NCBI RefSeq assembly: GCF_015595025.1 | Contig: NZ_JADNRL010000019.1 | Coordinates: 803,521 to 867,520 of the forward strand | DNA: 64,000 nt | Source of the DNA: Halomonas sp. KAO | GTDB lineage: Bacteria; Pseudomonadota; Gammaproteobacteria; Pseudomonadales; Halomonadaceae | Reading direction: 5' to 3' | Shown here: positions 8,872 to 16,991 of the stretch, in pieces | Layout: the number at the start of each line of letters is the position of its first letter | How positions within the stretch are numbered: position 1 is the first letter of the stretch | Notes under the pieces: model-generated | Told to the model about the DNA's origin: nothing | What the model saw: only the letters and a program-made list of their open reading frames with translations | Databases searched by the model: none | Translations under genes and position numbers: made by a program

Positions 8872-10017
8872 TTACAGGCAGCGCCTGAACAGTGCCTCGA
8901 GATTGTCCTGGGTCAGCACGATGGGGTTACCTCCGCAGCTGGGGTCCTGAAGGGCCATGCGGGTCAGCTCGTCGATGCGATCCTCGGTCACTCCTATCTC
9001 GGAGAGGGTACGGGGAATGCCCAGCCGGTCGTTGAGCGTCTGTACAAAGGTGCGGAAGCCATCGAAACCGCCTTCGATGCCCAGGTAGGCAGCGGCCATG
9101 TCGAAGCGCTCGCGGATCGCCTCGGCGTTGAGATCGAGTACCGCCGGCATGCAGATGGCATTGGTGGTGCCATGGTGGCTATTGAACAGCGCCCCGATGG
9201 GATGACTCATCGCATGGATGGCCCCCAGGCCTTTCTGAAAGGCGGTGGAGCCCATCATCGCCGCGCTCATCATCTGGCCGCGGGCCTCGATGTCGCCGCC
9301 ATCGGCATAGGCGCGCGGCAGATACTCCTTGACCAGACGCATGCCCTCGAGGGCGATGCCCTGGCTCATGGGGTGATAGTGGGGGCTGGAGAATGCCTCG
9401 ACGCAGTGTGCAAAGGCATCCAGGCCGGTACCGGCTGTGATCGGCTTCGGCATGCCGACGGTGAGCTCGGGGTCGCAGATCACCACCGAGGGCAGCACCC
9501 TGGGATGGAAGATGATCTTCTTCTCGTGAGTTAGGGAGTTGGTGATCACGCTGGCCCGCCCTACCTCCGAGCCGGTTCCGGCGGTGGTAGGCACCGCGAC
9601 GATGGGGGCGATCGCCTCGGCGTCGGCACGGGTCCACCAGTCATCGATATCCTCGAAGTCCCACACCGGGCGCGTCTGGCCGGCCATGAAGGCTACCATC
9701 TTGCCCAGGTCGAGCCCGGACCCCCCTCCAAAGGCAATGACACCGTCATGGTTGCCGTCCCGGTACGCCTCCACTCCGGCCGCCAGGTTGGTGTCATTGG
9801 GATTGGGGTCGACTTCGGCGAACAGCGCGCGTCCGAGGCCGGCCGCCTCGAGGATATCCAGCGTGGCTTGAGTGATGGGCAGGGTGGCCAGCCCCCTGTC
9901 GGTTACCAACAGGGGGCGGCGGATGCCGGCCTGGGCACAGGCCTCGGGTAGTTCGCCAATCCGCCCTGCGCCGAAGCGGATGGCGGTGGGGTAGGACCAG
10001 TTTCCCGTCAGCGTCAT
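8872..10017 (-). CDS. Iron-containing alcohol dehydrogenase
   Basis: This 381-residue group III alcohol dehydrogenase is the last gene of the minus-strand operon. GGGSGLDLGK is the NAD(P)-binding loop and VPTTAGTGSEV the family signature. Metal ligands can be placed in GLDAFAHCVEAF (Asp and His) and in GAIHAMSHPIGALFNSHHG (two His). These enzymes oxidise primary alcohols or reduce aldehydes with a divalent iron centre. Together with the adjacent ALDH and GS-like ligase it could oxidise the hydroxyl of a gamma-glutamylated amino alcohol. That role is an inference from context; the family assignment is firm. Confidence 0.92.
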   Translation of the reverse strand: MTLTGNWSYPTAIRFGAGRIGELPEACAQAGIRRPLLVTDRGLATLPITQATLDILEAAGLGRALFAEVDPNPNDTNLAAGVEAYRDGNHDGVIAFGGGSGLDLGKMVAFMAGQTRPVWDFEDIDDWWTRADAEAIAPIVAVPTTAGTGSEVGRASVITNSLTHEKKIIFHPRVLPSVVICDPELTVGMPKPITAGTGLDAFAHCVEAFSSPHYHPMSQGIALEGMRLVKEYLPRAYADGGDIEARGQMMSAAMMGSTAFQKGLGAIHAMSHPIGALFNSHHGTTNAICMPAVLDLNAEAIRERFDMAAAYLGIEGGFDGFRTFVQTLNDRLGIPRTLSEIGVTEDRIDELTRMALQDPSCGGNPIVLTQDNLEALFRRCL

Positions 10018-10081
10018 GTTGTTACCTTCCTCGGATAGTAAGCGTTGCCCCGTTCGGGGCGTGTTCGATGCCTGGTATCGG

Positions 10082-11464
10082 TTAGCCCGATGGCGCCTGG
10101 AGGTAGTAGGACTTGGGGCGGGTCAGGTTGTGGTAGCCGATGACCGAGAGTGAGCCGCCGCGGCCGGTATCCTTGCAGCCGGTCCAGCACAGCGCAGGGT
10201 CGAGGTAGTCGGCGCGGTTCATGAACACGGTGCCGGTCTGGAGCTGGTCGCCGATATGCCGGGCACGTGCGGCGTCGGTGGTCCATAGGCTCGCGGTCAG
10301 CCCGAAGGGGCTGTCATTCATCAGACGAATCGCCTCGGCATCATCGGCGACGGGCATGATGCCCACCACCGGACCGAAGCTCTCGTCGCGCATCACCCGC
10401 ATGTCGTGGGTTACGTCGGTCAGGATCTGCGGCGTGAGGTAGGCACCGCCGTCGTCCTGGGGTTTTGTGGCGATATGCGCCGTGGCGCCGGCAGCGACCG
10501 CCTCATCGATCTGGGCACGTACCTCGGCGGCGAAGCGCACATGGGCCATGGGTCCGATATCGGTGGTCTCTTCCAGCGGGTTGCCCAGCCGGTAGCCCTC
10601 GACGAGTGCCACGGCTTTCTCGACAAAGGCGTCGAAGAGGCTTTCGTGCACGTAGATGCGCTCGATGCCGCAGCAGCACTGGCCGGAGTTGAACATCGCG
10701 GCGTCGATCAGGGTGGCGACGGCGGCGTCGAGGTCGGCGTCCTCCATCACATAGCCCGGGTCCTTGCCCCCCAGCTCCAGGGCCATGCCGGTAAAGGTGC
10801 CTGCCGCCGCTTGCTCCAGGGTGCGGCCGGCGTTCACCGAGCCGGTAAAGTTGATGAAATCGAAGCTCCCCTCGGCGATCAGCGTCGAAGTGGTGGCGTG
10901 ATCGAGGAAGACGTTCTGGAACACCGCCTCGGGCACCCCTGCTGCGTGGAACGCCTGAGCCATGCGCTCACCCACCAGCAGGGTCTGGGTGGCGTGCTTG
11001 AGGAGCACGCTGTTGCCGGCGATCAGTGCCGGGGCGACGCTGTTGATGGCGGTCATGTAGGGGTAGTTCCAGGGCGCGACCACCAGCACCACGCCGTGAG
11101 GGACACGCTTGATATAGCGCTTGAGGCCGGGGTCGTCGCCGACCCTGATATCGGCCAGCGCCTCCTGGGCGATGGAAGCCATGTGTCGGCCGCGCTCCTC
11201 GAAGCCGCCGAACTCGCCCCCGTAGCGCACCGGCCGCCCCATCATCCGGGCCAGCTCGGGAACGATAACGTCGTTCATCTCACCCACCGCGGTGATGCCA
11301 CCCAGGACGCGGTCGATACGCTCCTGCAGCGGACGTGCCGCCCACTCGAGCTGGGCCTGACGCGCCTGTCGTGCCGCCTGTCGGGCGGCGTCGGGTGACA
11401 GCGTCAGGCGTTCGGCATAGACCGTGCCGTCGATTGGTGAGATGCATTGCAGTGTCTGGCCCAT
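10082..11464 (-). CDS. NAD(P)-dependent aldehyde dehydrogenase family protein
   Basis: The 460-residue sequence has the full ALDH fold. The nucleotide-binding VLVVAPWNYPYMTAINSVAPAL lies around residues 105-126. The general-base glutamate is in ALELGGKDPGYVMEDAD, and the catalytic cysteine is in FNSGQCCCGIERIYV. A triple cysteine at the active site is unusual but still offers the needed thiol. It lies 64 bases upstream of the Fe-ADH gene and 42 bases downstream of the GS-like gene. An ADH-ALDH pair suggests two-step oxidation of an alcohol to an acid. Substrate unknown. Confidence 0.92.
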   Translation of the reverse strand: MGQTLQCISPIDGTVYAERLTLSPDAARQAARQARQAQLEWAARPLQERIDRVLGGITAVGEMNDVIVPELARMMGRPVRYGGEFGGFEERGRHMASIAQEALADIRVGDDPGLKRYIKRVPHGVVLVVAPWNYPYMTAINSVAPALIAGNSVLLKHATQTLLVGERMAQAFHAAGVPEAVFQNVFLDHATTSTLIAEGSFDFINFTGSVNAGRTLEQAAAGTFTGMALELGGKDPGYVMEDADLDAAVATLIDAAMFNSGQCCCGIERIYVHESLFDAFVEKAVALVEGYRLGNPLEETTDIGPMAHVRFAAEVRAQIDEAVAAGATAHIATKPQDDGGAYLTPQILTDVTHDMRVMRDESFGPVVGIMPVADDAEAIRLMNDSPFGLTASLWTTDAARARHIGDQLQTGTVFMNRADYLDPALCWTGCKDTGRGGSLSVIGYHNLTRPKSYYLQAPSG

Positions 11465-11506
11465 TATCCTCTCCGATAGGCTGAAATCGTTGTAGCAGTG
11501 ACTCTC

Positions 11507-12877
11507 TCAGGCACGCTCGAAGCCGCGTGCCACCTCGAACTGGGTCACCACCTGGTCGAACGCTTCCAGCTCGACCTCGGCGGCGCGCACGTAGTGATCG
11601 ACCACATCGTCGCCCAATGACTCGCGCAGCATCGTGGAGCCTGCGAGAGCATCCCTGGCATCGCGCAGATTCTGCGGAATCAAGCCACTGTCGCCGCTGT
11701 AGGTGTCGCCCTTGGCCGGCGGCGATAGCGCCAGCTCCTCGGTGATCCCGCGAATGCCGGCGGCCAGCTGGGCCGCCATGGCCAGGTAGGGGTTCAGGTC
11801 GGAGCCGCCGATGCGGTTTTCCACCCGTACCGCCTCGGTACCCGCTGCACAGAGGCGGAAGCCGGCGGTGCGGTTATCCACCGACCACACCGTGCGCGTC
11901 GGGGCGAAGGAGCCCTTCTGGAAACGCTTGTAGCTGTTGACGTAGGGCGCCAGGAAGTAGGTGGTATCGGTGGCGTAGTGCAGCAGTCCGGCCAGGTAGT
12001 GCTTCATCAGTGGCGACATGCCCAGGTCGTCATCCTCATCGAAGAAGGCGGACGATCCATCTCGAAACAATGACTGATGAATATGGCTGGAGCTGCCCGA
12101 ATGAGCGTGGTGCCACTTGGGCAGAAAGGTCACCGCGCGACCCTGCTGCCAGGCGATCTCCTTGATCGCGTGCTTGGCGATGGTGTGATAGTCGGCGGTA
12201 TCGAGCGCCGGTGCGTAGCGAATATTGAGCTCTTCCTGACCCCTGCCGGCTTCCCCCTTGGTCCCCTCGATGGGTATCCCGGCGGCGTGGAGATGATTGC
12301 GCACCGGACGCATCACATGCTCCTCCTTGCTGGTCTGGAAGATATGGTAGTCCTCGTTGTAGCCACTGATCGGCTGCAGGTCGCGGAAGTCCCCCCGGCG
12401 GATCTCATCGAAGCTCTTCTCGAACAGGAAGAATTCCAGCTCGGTGGCCATCATCGCGCTCAGTCCCAGATCACTCAGACGTGCCAGCTGGCGCTTCAGC
12501 ATCGCTCGGGGTGAATGGGGCACGGGCTCGTGGGTGTGGTGATCCAGCACGTCACACAGCACCAGCACCGTGCCCTCGAGCCAGGGCAGGGGGCGTAGCG
12601 TGGTCAGATCGGGGCGCATGATGTAGTCGCCGTACCCGGCCTGCCAGGAGGTGCTGGCATAGCCATCCGGGGTCTCCATCTCCAGATCGGTGGCCAGCAG
12701 ATAGTTGCAGCAGTGAGTCTCCCGCCAGCCTCCGTCGATGAAGTGGTGCGCATGCAGCCGCTTGCCCATCAGGCGGCCCTGCATATCGACGAAACACGCC
12801 AGCACCGTGTCCACCTCACCGTTTTTGACCCGATCCGCTAGGTCTTCCAGGGCATCCAGCGTCACTGCACTGTTCAT
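11507..12877 (-). CDS. Glutamine synthetase-like gamma-glutamyl ligase
   Basis: This 456-residue protein belongs to the glutamine synthetase superfamily, the group that includes PuuA, IpuC and GlnA-like enzymes joining glutamate to amines. Catalytic-domain motifs are ATELEFFLF (metal glutamate), KGEAGRGQEELNIRYAP, HAHSGSSSHIHQSLF (ATP and metal) and NRTAGFRLCAAGTEAVRVENR (arginines contacting glutamate and phosphate). I see no adenylylation-site tyrosine loop typical of GlnA. The start at 12877 is preferred because AGGAG lies eight bases before it; the ATG at 12883 would be only two bases from that site. ALDH, ADH and an FGase-like amidohydrolase in the same operon point to amine or amino-alcohol catabolism rather than nitrogen assimilation. 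Confidence 0.85.
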   Translation of the reverse strand: MNSAVTLDALEDLADRVKNGEVDTVLACFVDMQGRLMGKRLHAHHFIDGGWRETHCCNYLLATDLEMETPDGYASTSWQAGYGDYIMRPDLTTLRPLPWLEGTVLVLCDVLDHHTHEPVPHSPRAMLKRQLARLSDLGLSAMMATELEFFLFEKSFDEIRRGDFRDLQPISGYNEDYHIFQTSKEEHVMRPVRNHLHAAGIPIEGTKGEAGRGQEELNIRYAPALDTADYHTIAKHAIKEIAWQQGRAVTFLPKWHHAHSGSSSHIHQSLFRDGSSAFFDEDDDLGMSPLMKHYLAGLLHYATDTTYFLAPYVNSYKRFQKGSFAPTRTVWSVDNRTAGFRLCAAGTEAVRVENRIGGSDLNPYLAMAAQLAAGIRGITEELALSPPAKGDTYSGDSGLIPQNLRDARDALAGSTMLRESLGDDVVDHYVRAAEVELEAFDQVVTQFEVARGFERA

Positions 12878-12905
12878 TTCCATGGCTCCTTATGGGGTCG
12901 CCGTG

Positions 12906-12958
12906 CCGCGTCCCGACGGTGTCGGGGCGCGGTGGGCTTTGAGCCCGGCGTAGCCGGG
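12906..12958 (-). other. Two tandem stem-loops between the TRAP binding-protein gene and the GS-like gene
   Basis: Hairpin one is CCGCG-T-CCCGAC / GTCGGG-G-CGCGG (12906-12932, loop GGT). Hairpin two is CCCGGC / GCCGGG (12944-12958... arms ending at 12958, loop GTA). Neither has a T-run on the minus strand. They lie just downstream of the dctP-type gene, where such loops often protect the abundant binding-protein message. Function is inferred. Confidence 0.45.
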
Positions 12959-12969
12959 GGTGTGATAGC

Positions 12970-14022
12970 TCAGGCGTCGGTGTAGCGGTAGGGACGGCCG
13001 GCCTTGCGCATGTCGGCGTTGTACTGCTTGAAGATCTCGACCACCTTGGCCTTGGTCTCCGACTGGGCGGCGATTTCGTCCCAGAACTCCTGGGCGGCAT
13101 TCTCCACCTGATCCCACTCGGCATCGGGGATGGAGGTGAGTTCGAGCTTGTCGCCATGCACCCGCAGCCTGGCCTCACCGCCCCAGTACCAGTGCTGGCG
13201 ATAATAGTGAGACTGCTCGCAGCACACCTCGAACAGCAGCCGAAGATCCTCGGGCAGCGCATTCCAGCGCTCCATATTGACGAAGAAGTGGCCAATCCAG
13301 GCCCCCGAGATGTTGTTGGTCAGGAAGTAGTTGGTGACATCGGCCCAGCCCACCGTGTAGTCCTCGGTGATACCGGACCAGGCGATACCGTCCAGCTCGC
13401 CGGTCTGCACGGCCACCTCGATGTCCTCCCAGGGGAGCGTCACCGGTACCACACCGAACTGTGACAGGAAGCGCCCGGCGGTGGGGAAGGTGAAGATACG
13501 CTTGCCCTCGAGATCCTTGAGGCTGCGAATCGGCTCCTTGGTGACGAAATGGCAGGGGTCCCAGGCGCCGGCGCTGACGTGCTTGACGCCGACCTTGGCG
13601 TACTCCTCCTCCCAGATCTCCTTGAGTCCGTACTGGTTGAACAGCACCGGGACATCCAGGCTATAGCGCGACCCGAAGGGGAAGTAGCCGCCGAACACGG
13701 TCACCTCCGTGGGTGAGGCCATGGAGTCGTCGTCAGACTGCACCGCGTCGATGGTGCCGCGCTGCAGGGCACGGAACAGCTCGCCGGTAGGCACCAGCTG
13801 ATCGGCGTAGAACAGCTCGATCTGCATGCGGTCTCCGGCGATGCGGTTGAACAGGTCGATGGCCGGCTTGGCGACGTGCTCGGCCAGTGCGGCGCCGGCG
13901 TAGGTCTGCATGCGCCACTTGATGGTGGGCTCGTCCTGGGACTGCGCCATGACGCGGCTGGCCAGCGGTGCCATGGCGGCTCCGGCGGCGGCGGTGATCA
14001 GAAACTTGCGTCTTGTTGTCAT
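12970..14022 (-). CDS. TRAP transporter substrate-binding protein (DctP family, Tat-exported)
   Basis: The 350-residue periplasmic protein starts with MTTRRKFLITAAAGAAMAPL. This is a twin-arginine signal (RRKFL) followed by a hydrophobic stretch, with a likely cleavage after VMAQ near residue 27. The mature part has DctP features: the LVPTGELFRALQRGTIDAV hinge, the FPTAGRFLSQFGVVPVTLP segment with the arginine that usually contacts a carboxylate, and GELDGIAWSGITEDY, which recalls TakP-type proteins. It feeds the DctQ/DctM permease encoded upstream. The ligand is not deducible, but a carboxylate-bearing compound is the usual TRAP substrate. A good CAGGAGAG site precedes the start. Separation from dctM by 141 bases suggests its own translation control. 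Confidence 0.92.
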   Translation of the reverse strand: MTTRRKFLITAAAGAAMAPLASRVMAQSQDEPTIKWRMQTYAGAALAEHVAKPAIDLFNRIAGDRMQIELFYADQLVPTGELFRALQRGTIDAVQSDDDSMASPTEVTVFGGYFPFGSRYSLDVPVLFNQYGLKEIWEEEYAKVGVKHVSAGAWDPCHFVTKEPIRSLKDLEGKRIFTFPTAGRFLSQFGVVPVTLPWEDIEVAVQTGELDGIAWSGITEDYTVGWADVTNYFLTNNISGAWIGHFFVNMERWNALPEDLRLLFEVCCEQSHYYRQHWYWGGEARLRVHGDKLELTSIPDAEWDQVENAAQEFWDEIAAQSETKAKVVEIFKQYNADMRKAGRPYRYTDA

Positions 14023-14163
14023 TGTGTCGCTCTCCTGCTATTTCATAACACTGTTGATAACGCTCGTCTTTTCCTGGTTTTACGCTCTTGGCGCTCCTCC
14101 CTGAGAGCCCCTTTCATGGCGATGAGACCCGAAGCCAACGCCAAGTCGATGTCATTGATATGT

Positions 14164-15486
14164 CTAGTGGCCATAGACATAGCCGGGCAGCCACAGGGCG
14201 ATCTGTGGGAACAGCATCACCAGGCTCAGGGCCACGGTCATCACGAACACGAAGGGGATGATCGAACGATAGATGTCGCGCAGGCCGATCTCGGGAGGGG
14301 CCATGGCGCGCATCAGGAACAGGTTGTAGCCGAATGGCGGGGTCATGTAGGCGATCTGGGTGGTGATGGTGTAGAGCACGCCGTACCAGATCAGATCGAA
14401 GCCCAGCGCATCGACCAGCGGCACATAAAGCGGCGCCACGATCACCAGCATGGCGGTGTCGTCGAGGAAGGTTCCCATCACGATGAAGCTGAGCTGCATC
14501 AGGATCAGGATCAGCCATGGCGATAGTCCCAGCTTCTCCGTGAACAGGCTCTCGATCGCCTTGACCGCACCCAGCCCATCGAAGATGGCGCCGAAGGCCA
14601 GGGCGGCGAGGATGATCCACATGAACATGCAGGAGATCGCCAGGGTCTGGCGCACCGATACCTCGAATACCCGGCGCGTCATGCGTCCCTTGAGGATGGC
14701 CGCCAGCAGGGCCGCCGTGGCCCCCACCGCCGAGCTTTCGACCAGCGAGGTCCAGCCCTTGACGAAGGGCACCATCATCACCGCGAAGATCACCAGCGGC
14801 AGCACGCCCGCGCGCAGCAGGCGCAGCTTTTCCGCCATGGGCACATCGCGCTCCTCGGCGGGCAGCACCGGTCCCAGCTCGGGCTGCAGGCGACAGCGAA
14901 AGTAGATGTAGAGGATAAACAGCGTCGCCATCATCAGCCCCGGCAGCACCCCGGCCAGCCATAGCTGGCCCACCGGCTGACGGGCGATCATGGCGTAGAG
15001 CACCAGCACCACGGAGGGTGGCACGAGAATCCCCAGGCTCGAGCCTGCCTGTATGACCCCGGTGACCATGATCTTGTCGTAGCCACGTCGCAGCAGTTCG
15101 GGCAGGGCGATGGTGGCGCCAATGGCCATGCCCGCCACCGAAAGCCCGTTCATGGCCGAGATCAGCACCATCAGGCCGATGGTCCCGATGGCCAGGCCTC
15201 CCCTTACCGGGCCCATCCAGACATGAAACATCCGATACAGATCGTCGGCGATGCGGCTTTCCGACAGCACATAGCCCATGAAGACGAACATCGGCAGGGT
15301 CAGTAGCGGGTACCACTTCATCAGCTTCATGGCCGAGGAGAAGGGAATATCCACCCCTCCCGTGCCCCAGAGGAGCACGCCGGCCAGGGCGCCGACGAAG
15401 CCGATGGCGCCGAATACCCGCTGTCCGGTCATCAGCATCAGCATCATCGAGCTGAACATGACGATGGCGATCATCTCGTACGACAT
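14164..15486 (-). CDS. TRAP transporter large permease subunit (DctM family)
   Basis: The 440-residue integral membrane protein has about twelve or more hydrophobic helices and DctM signatures such as ISAMNGLSVAGMAIGATIALPEL and PPFGYNLFLMRAMAPPEI. It is the Na+-coupled transport subunit of the TRAP system. The start is the ATG whose A overlaps the dctQ stop (TGATG); a much longer upstream extension in the same frame is a shadow of dctQ. Coupled translation with dctQ is likely. Confidence 0.93.
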   Translation of the reverse strand: MSYEMIAIVMFSSMMLMLMTGQRVFGAIGFVGALAGVLLWGTGGVDIPFSSAMKLMKWYPLLTLPMFVFMGYVLSESRIADDLYRMFHVWMGPVRGGLAIGTIGLMVLISAMNGLSVAGMAIGATIALPELLRRGYDKIMVTGVIQAGSSLGILVPPSVVLVLYAMIARQPVGQLWLAGVLPGLMMATLFILYIYFRCRLQPELGPVLPAEERDVPMAEKLRLLRAGVLPLVIFAVMMVPFVKGWTSLVESSAVGATAALLAAILKGRMTRRVFEVSVRQTLAISCMFMWIILAALAFGAIFDGLGAVKAIESLFTEKLGLSPWLILILMQLSFIVMGTFLDDTAMLVIVAPLYVPLVDALGFDLIWYGVLYTITTQIAYMTPPFGYNLFLMRAMAPPEIGLRDIYRSIIPFVFVMTVALSLVMLFPQIALWLPGYVYGH

Positions 15487-16082
15487 CAGATGTCCACTCC
15501 GCGAAGCCGGCCGATATCCCGGAAAAATTCGGCAAGGGATTGAAGAATCATCAGAAAAATCCCGATGCACAGCAGGGTCTTGATCGGCCAGAGCCACGGC
15601 CGCCAGGCGGTGGGGCTGCGCTCCAGGAAGCCGATCATCTCCCCCGCTGCCGAGGAGCCCTGGGTCAGGAAGGTCCATCCCAGGTTGAACAGGAAGGCGA
15701 AGGGTTCGCTGCCGAAGTAACCCAGCGAGTAGGCGGTCGATACCAGTCCGCCATACAGCAGCACCCCCAGATAGAAGAGCAGAAAGCACACCGTGAAGGC
15801 ATCGACCCAGGCCTTGGTCTTCAGGCTCCAGTCGCCGTAGAACAGATCCATGCGAACGTTCGAACCCAGCTGGATCGAGTAGGGGCCACCCAGCACGAAG
15901 TAGGCCACCATGACGAACTGGGCGGTCTCGAGCGTCCACATCGAGGGAGTCAGGAACACCTTGGAGGTCGACGACCACAGCAGCACGCCGATCAGCACGA
16001 AGATCAGGTACATGGCGGCCCGTCCGATGACGCGGTTGAGAGCGTCGATGGCACGGATATAGCCACGGATCAGGCTAGGCAT
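15486..16082 (-). CDS. TRAP transporter small permease subunit (DctQ family)
   Basis: The 198-residue protein has four main hydrophobic segments. The DctQ region includes VLLWSSTSKVFL, an LGSNVRMDLFYGD motif typical of the family (normally written G..HV..D.....), and a long hydrophobic C-terminal half. It assembles with DctM in the inner membrane. Its start region overlaps the end of the amidohydrolase gene by 8 bases and its stop overlaps dctM by one base, so the first three genes form a tightly coupled block. Confidence 0.9.
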   Translation of the reverse strand: MPSLIRGYIRAIDALNRVIGRAAMYLIFVLIGVLLWSSTSKVFLTPSMWTLETAQFVMVAYFVLGGPYSIQLGSNVRMDLFYGDWSLKTKAWVDAFTVCFLLFYLGVLLYGGLVSTAYSLGYFGSEPFAFLFNLGWTFLTQGSSAAGEMIGFLERSPTAWRPWLWPIKTLLCIGIFLMILQSLAEFFRDIGRLRGVDI

Positions 16083-16881
16083 GGGGGGATCCTTTCGGGC
16101 CGGGGCGGATCAACCCCAGTGCCACCAGAGCCGGTTCGAGCAGTTGCAGCAGCTCGTCGGCCAGGGTGTGGATGGCCTCGGGGGTGGCCAGCAGGTCGTT
16201 GCGGATCTCGAGCATCACGTTGGGCAGCCCATGGCCGATGCCATGCAACTTCAGCGAGTGGGTCACGCCGTCTTCGGGCCCGTAGGGCGCGTTGCGCTCT
16301 ACCTTGCGGTGCGCCAGACGTGGTGCCTGGACCAGCATGGCATCGGCCAGGCGGCTGTCGGCGTCGTGGAGCACACCGATCTCCACCGCCCTTCGTCGGC
16401 CGTGGTAGTCGGGGGTGAAGCTGTGCACGGTGACCAGCGCGGTGGGATGGTGTTGCTCGGTGCGAGACTCGATGACCCGGGTCACGCTGGCGCAGAAGGG
16501 AAGGTAGACGGACTCGATACGGGCTTGGCGCTGGGCAGGTGTCAGCCGACGATTGCCCGGGACCTCGATGATCTCGGAGCGCTCGGGCATGGCGCTGGCC
16601 GCCTCGGGCGGGCGATTGCAGTCATACACCAGTCGCGACACACGGCTGGCCACCAGGGGCGCATCCAGCGCCTGTGAGAGCCGCAGGGCCAGCTCGCGGG
16701 CTCCTGGGTCCCAGGCCGCATGGCTGTAGCGGTGACGGGGGGCGAGACCCAGTTCGTGATAGGGCGTGGGGATATGATGCGATGCGTGTTCGCACAATAA
16801 TATCACCGGCCCCATGCCGGCAGGGTTGTGCAGCTCTACGCTCGGGGATGTCACTGTTGTTGACGTTGTTGTTGTTGACAT
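16075..16881 (-). CDS. N-formylglutamate amidohydrolase family protein
   Basis: This 268-residue protein of the FGase family is the first gene of the minus-strand operon. Seen motifs are ILLCEHASHHIPTPY near the N-terminus (metal-binding EH), HAAWDPGARELAL, SRLVYDCNRPP (arginine and aspartate signature) and VTVHSFTPDYHGRRR. The classical member (HutG) deformylates N-formyl-glutamate in histidine degradation, but no other hut genes are here. Beside a GS-like ligase it may instead hydrolyse a gamma-glutamyl amide; this is an inference. The N-terminus is threonine-rich because of a short run of ACA/ACG codons. A GAGGAAG site precedes the ATG. Confidence 0.82.
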   Translation of the reverse strand: MSTTTTSTTVTSPSVELHNPAGMGPVILLCEHASHHIPTPYHELGLAPRHRYSHAAWDPGARELALRLSQALDAPLVASRVSRLVYDCNRPPEAASAMPERSEIIEVPGNRRLTPAQRQARIESVYLPFCASVTRVIESRTEQHHPTALVTVHSFTPDYHGRRRAVEIGVLHDADSRLADAMLVQAPRLAHRKVERNAPYGPEDGVTHSLKLHGIGHGLPNVMLEIRNDLLATPEAIHTLADELLQLLEPALVALGLIRPGPKGSPHA

Positions 16882-16906
16882 CGTGCTTCCTCCACGGTCT
16901 TGTAAA

Positions 16907-16936
16907 GATATAGACGGGAGTTGATCAGCATGTCAA
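16907..16936 (-). promoter_or_regulatory. Candidate sigma-70 promoter of the TRAP/GS/ADH operon
   Basis: On the minus strand a perfect -35 TTGACA (16931-16936) is separated by 18 bases from TATATC (16907-16912). The inferred start site lies about 20 bases upstream of the amidohydrolase ATG. It sits in the 110-bp divergent gap shared with the rpiR-type gene, so the RpiR protein could act here. No clear operator palindrome was identified. Confidence 0.6.
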
Positions 16937-16991
16937 GATTTCTTCAGAAGCGCCGTTCACACCGCCATGGCGTGCCACAGACAGGTGATGC

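Noticed and set aside
14114-15535. A 473-codon minus-strand frame over the DctM gene
   Set aside because: It is a phase shadow of dctM; the other frame gives the full membrane protein with DctM motifs.
16075-16881. Assignment of the amidohydrolase as HutG of histidine degradation
   Set aside because: No hutU, hutH, hutI or hutC is nearby and the operon content fits amine metabolism better.
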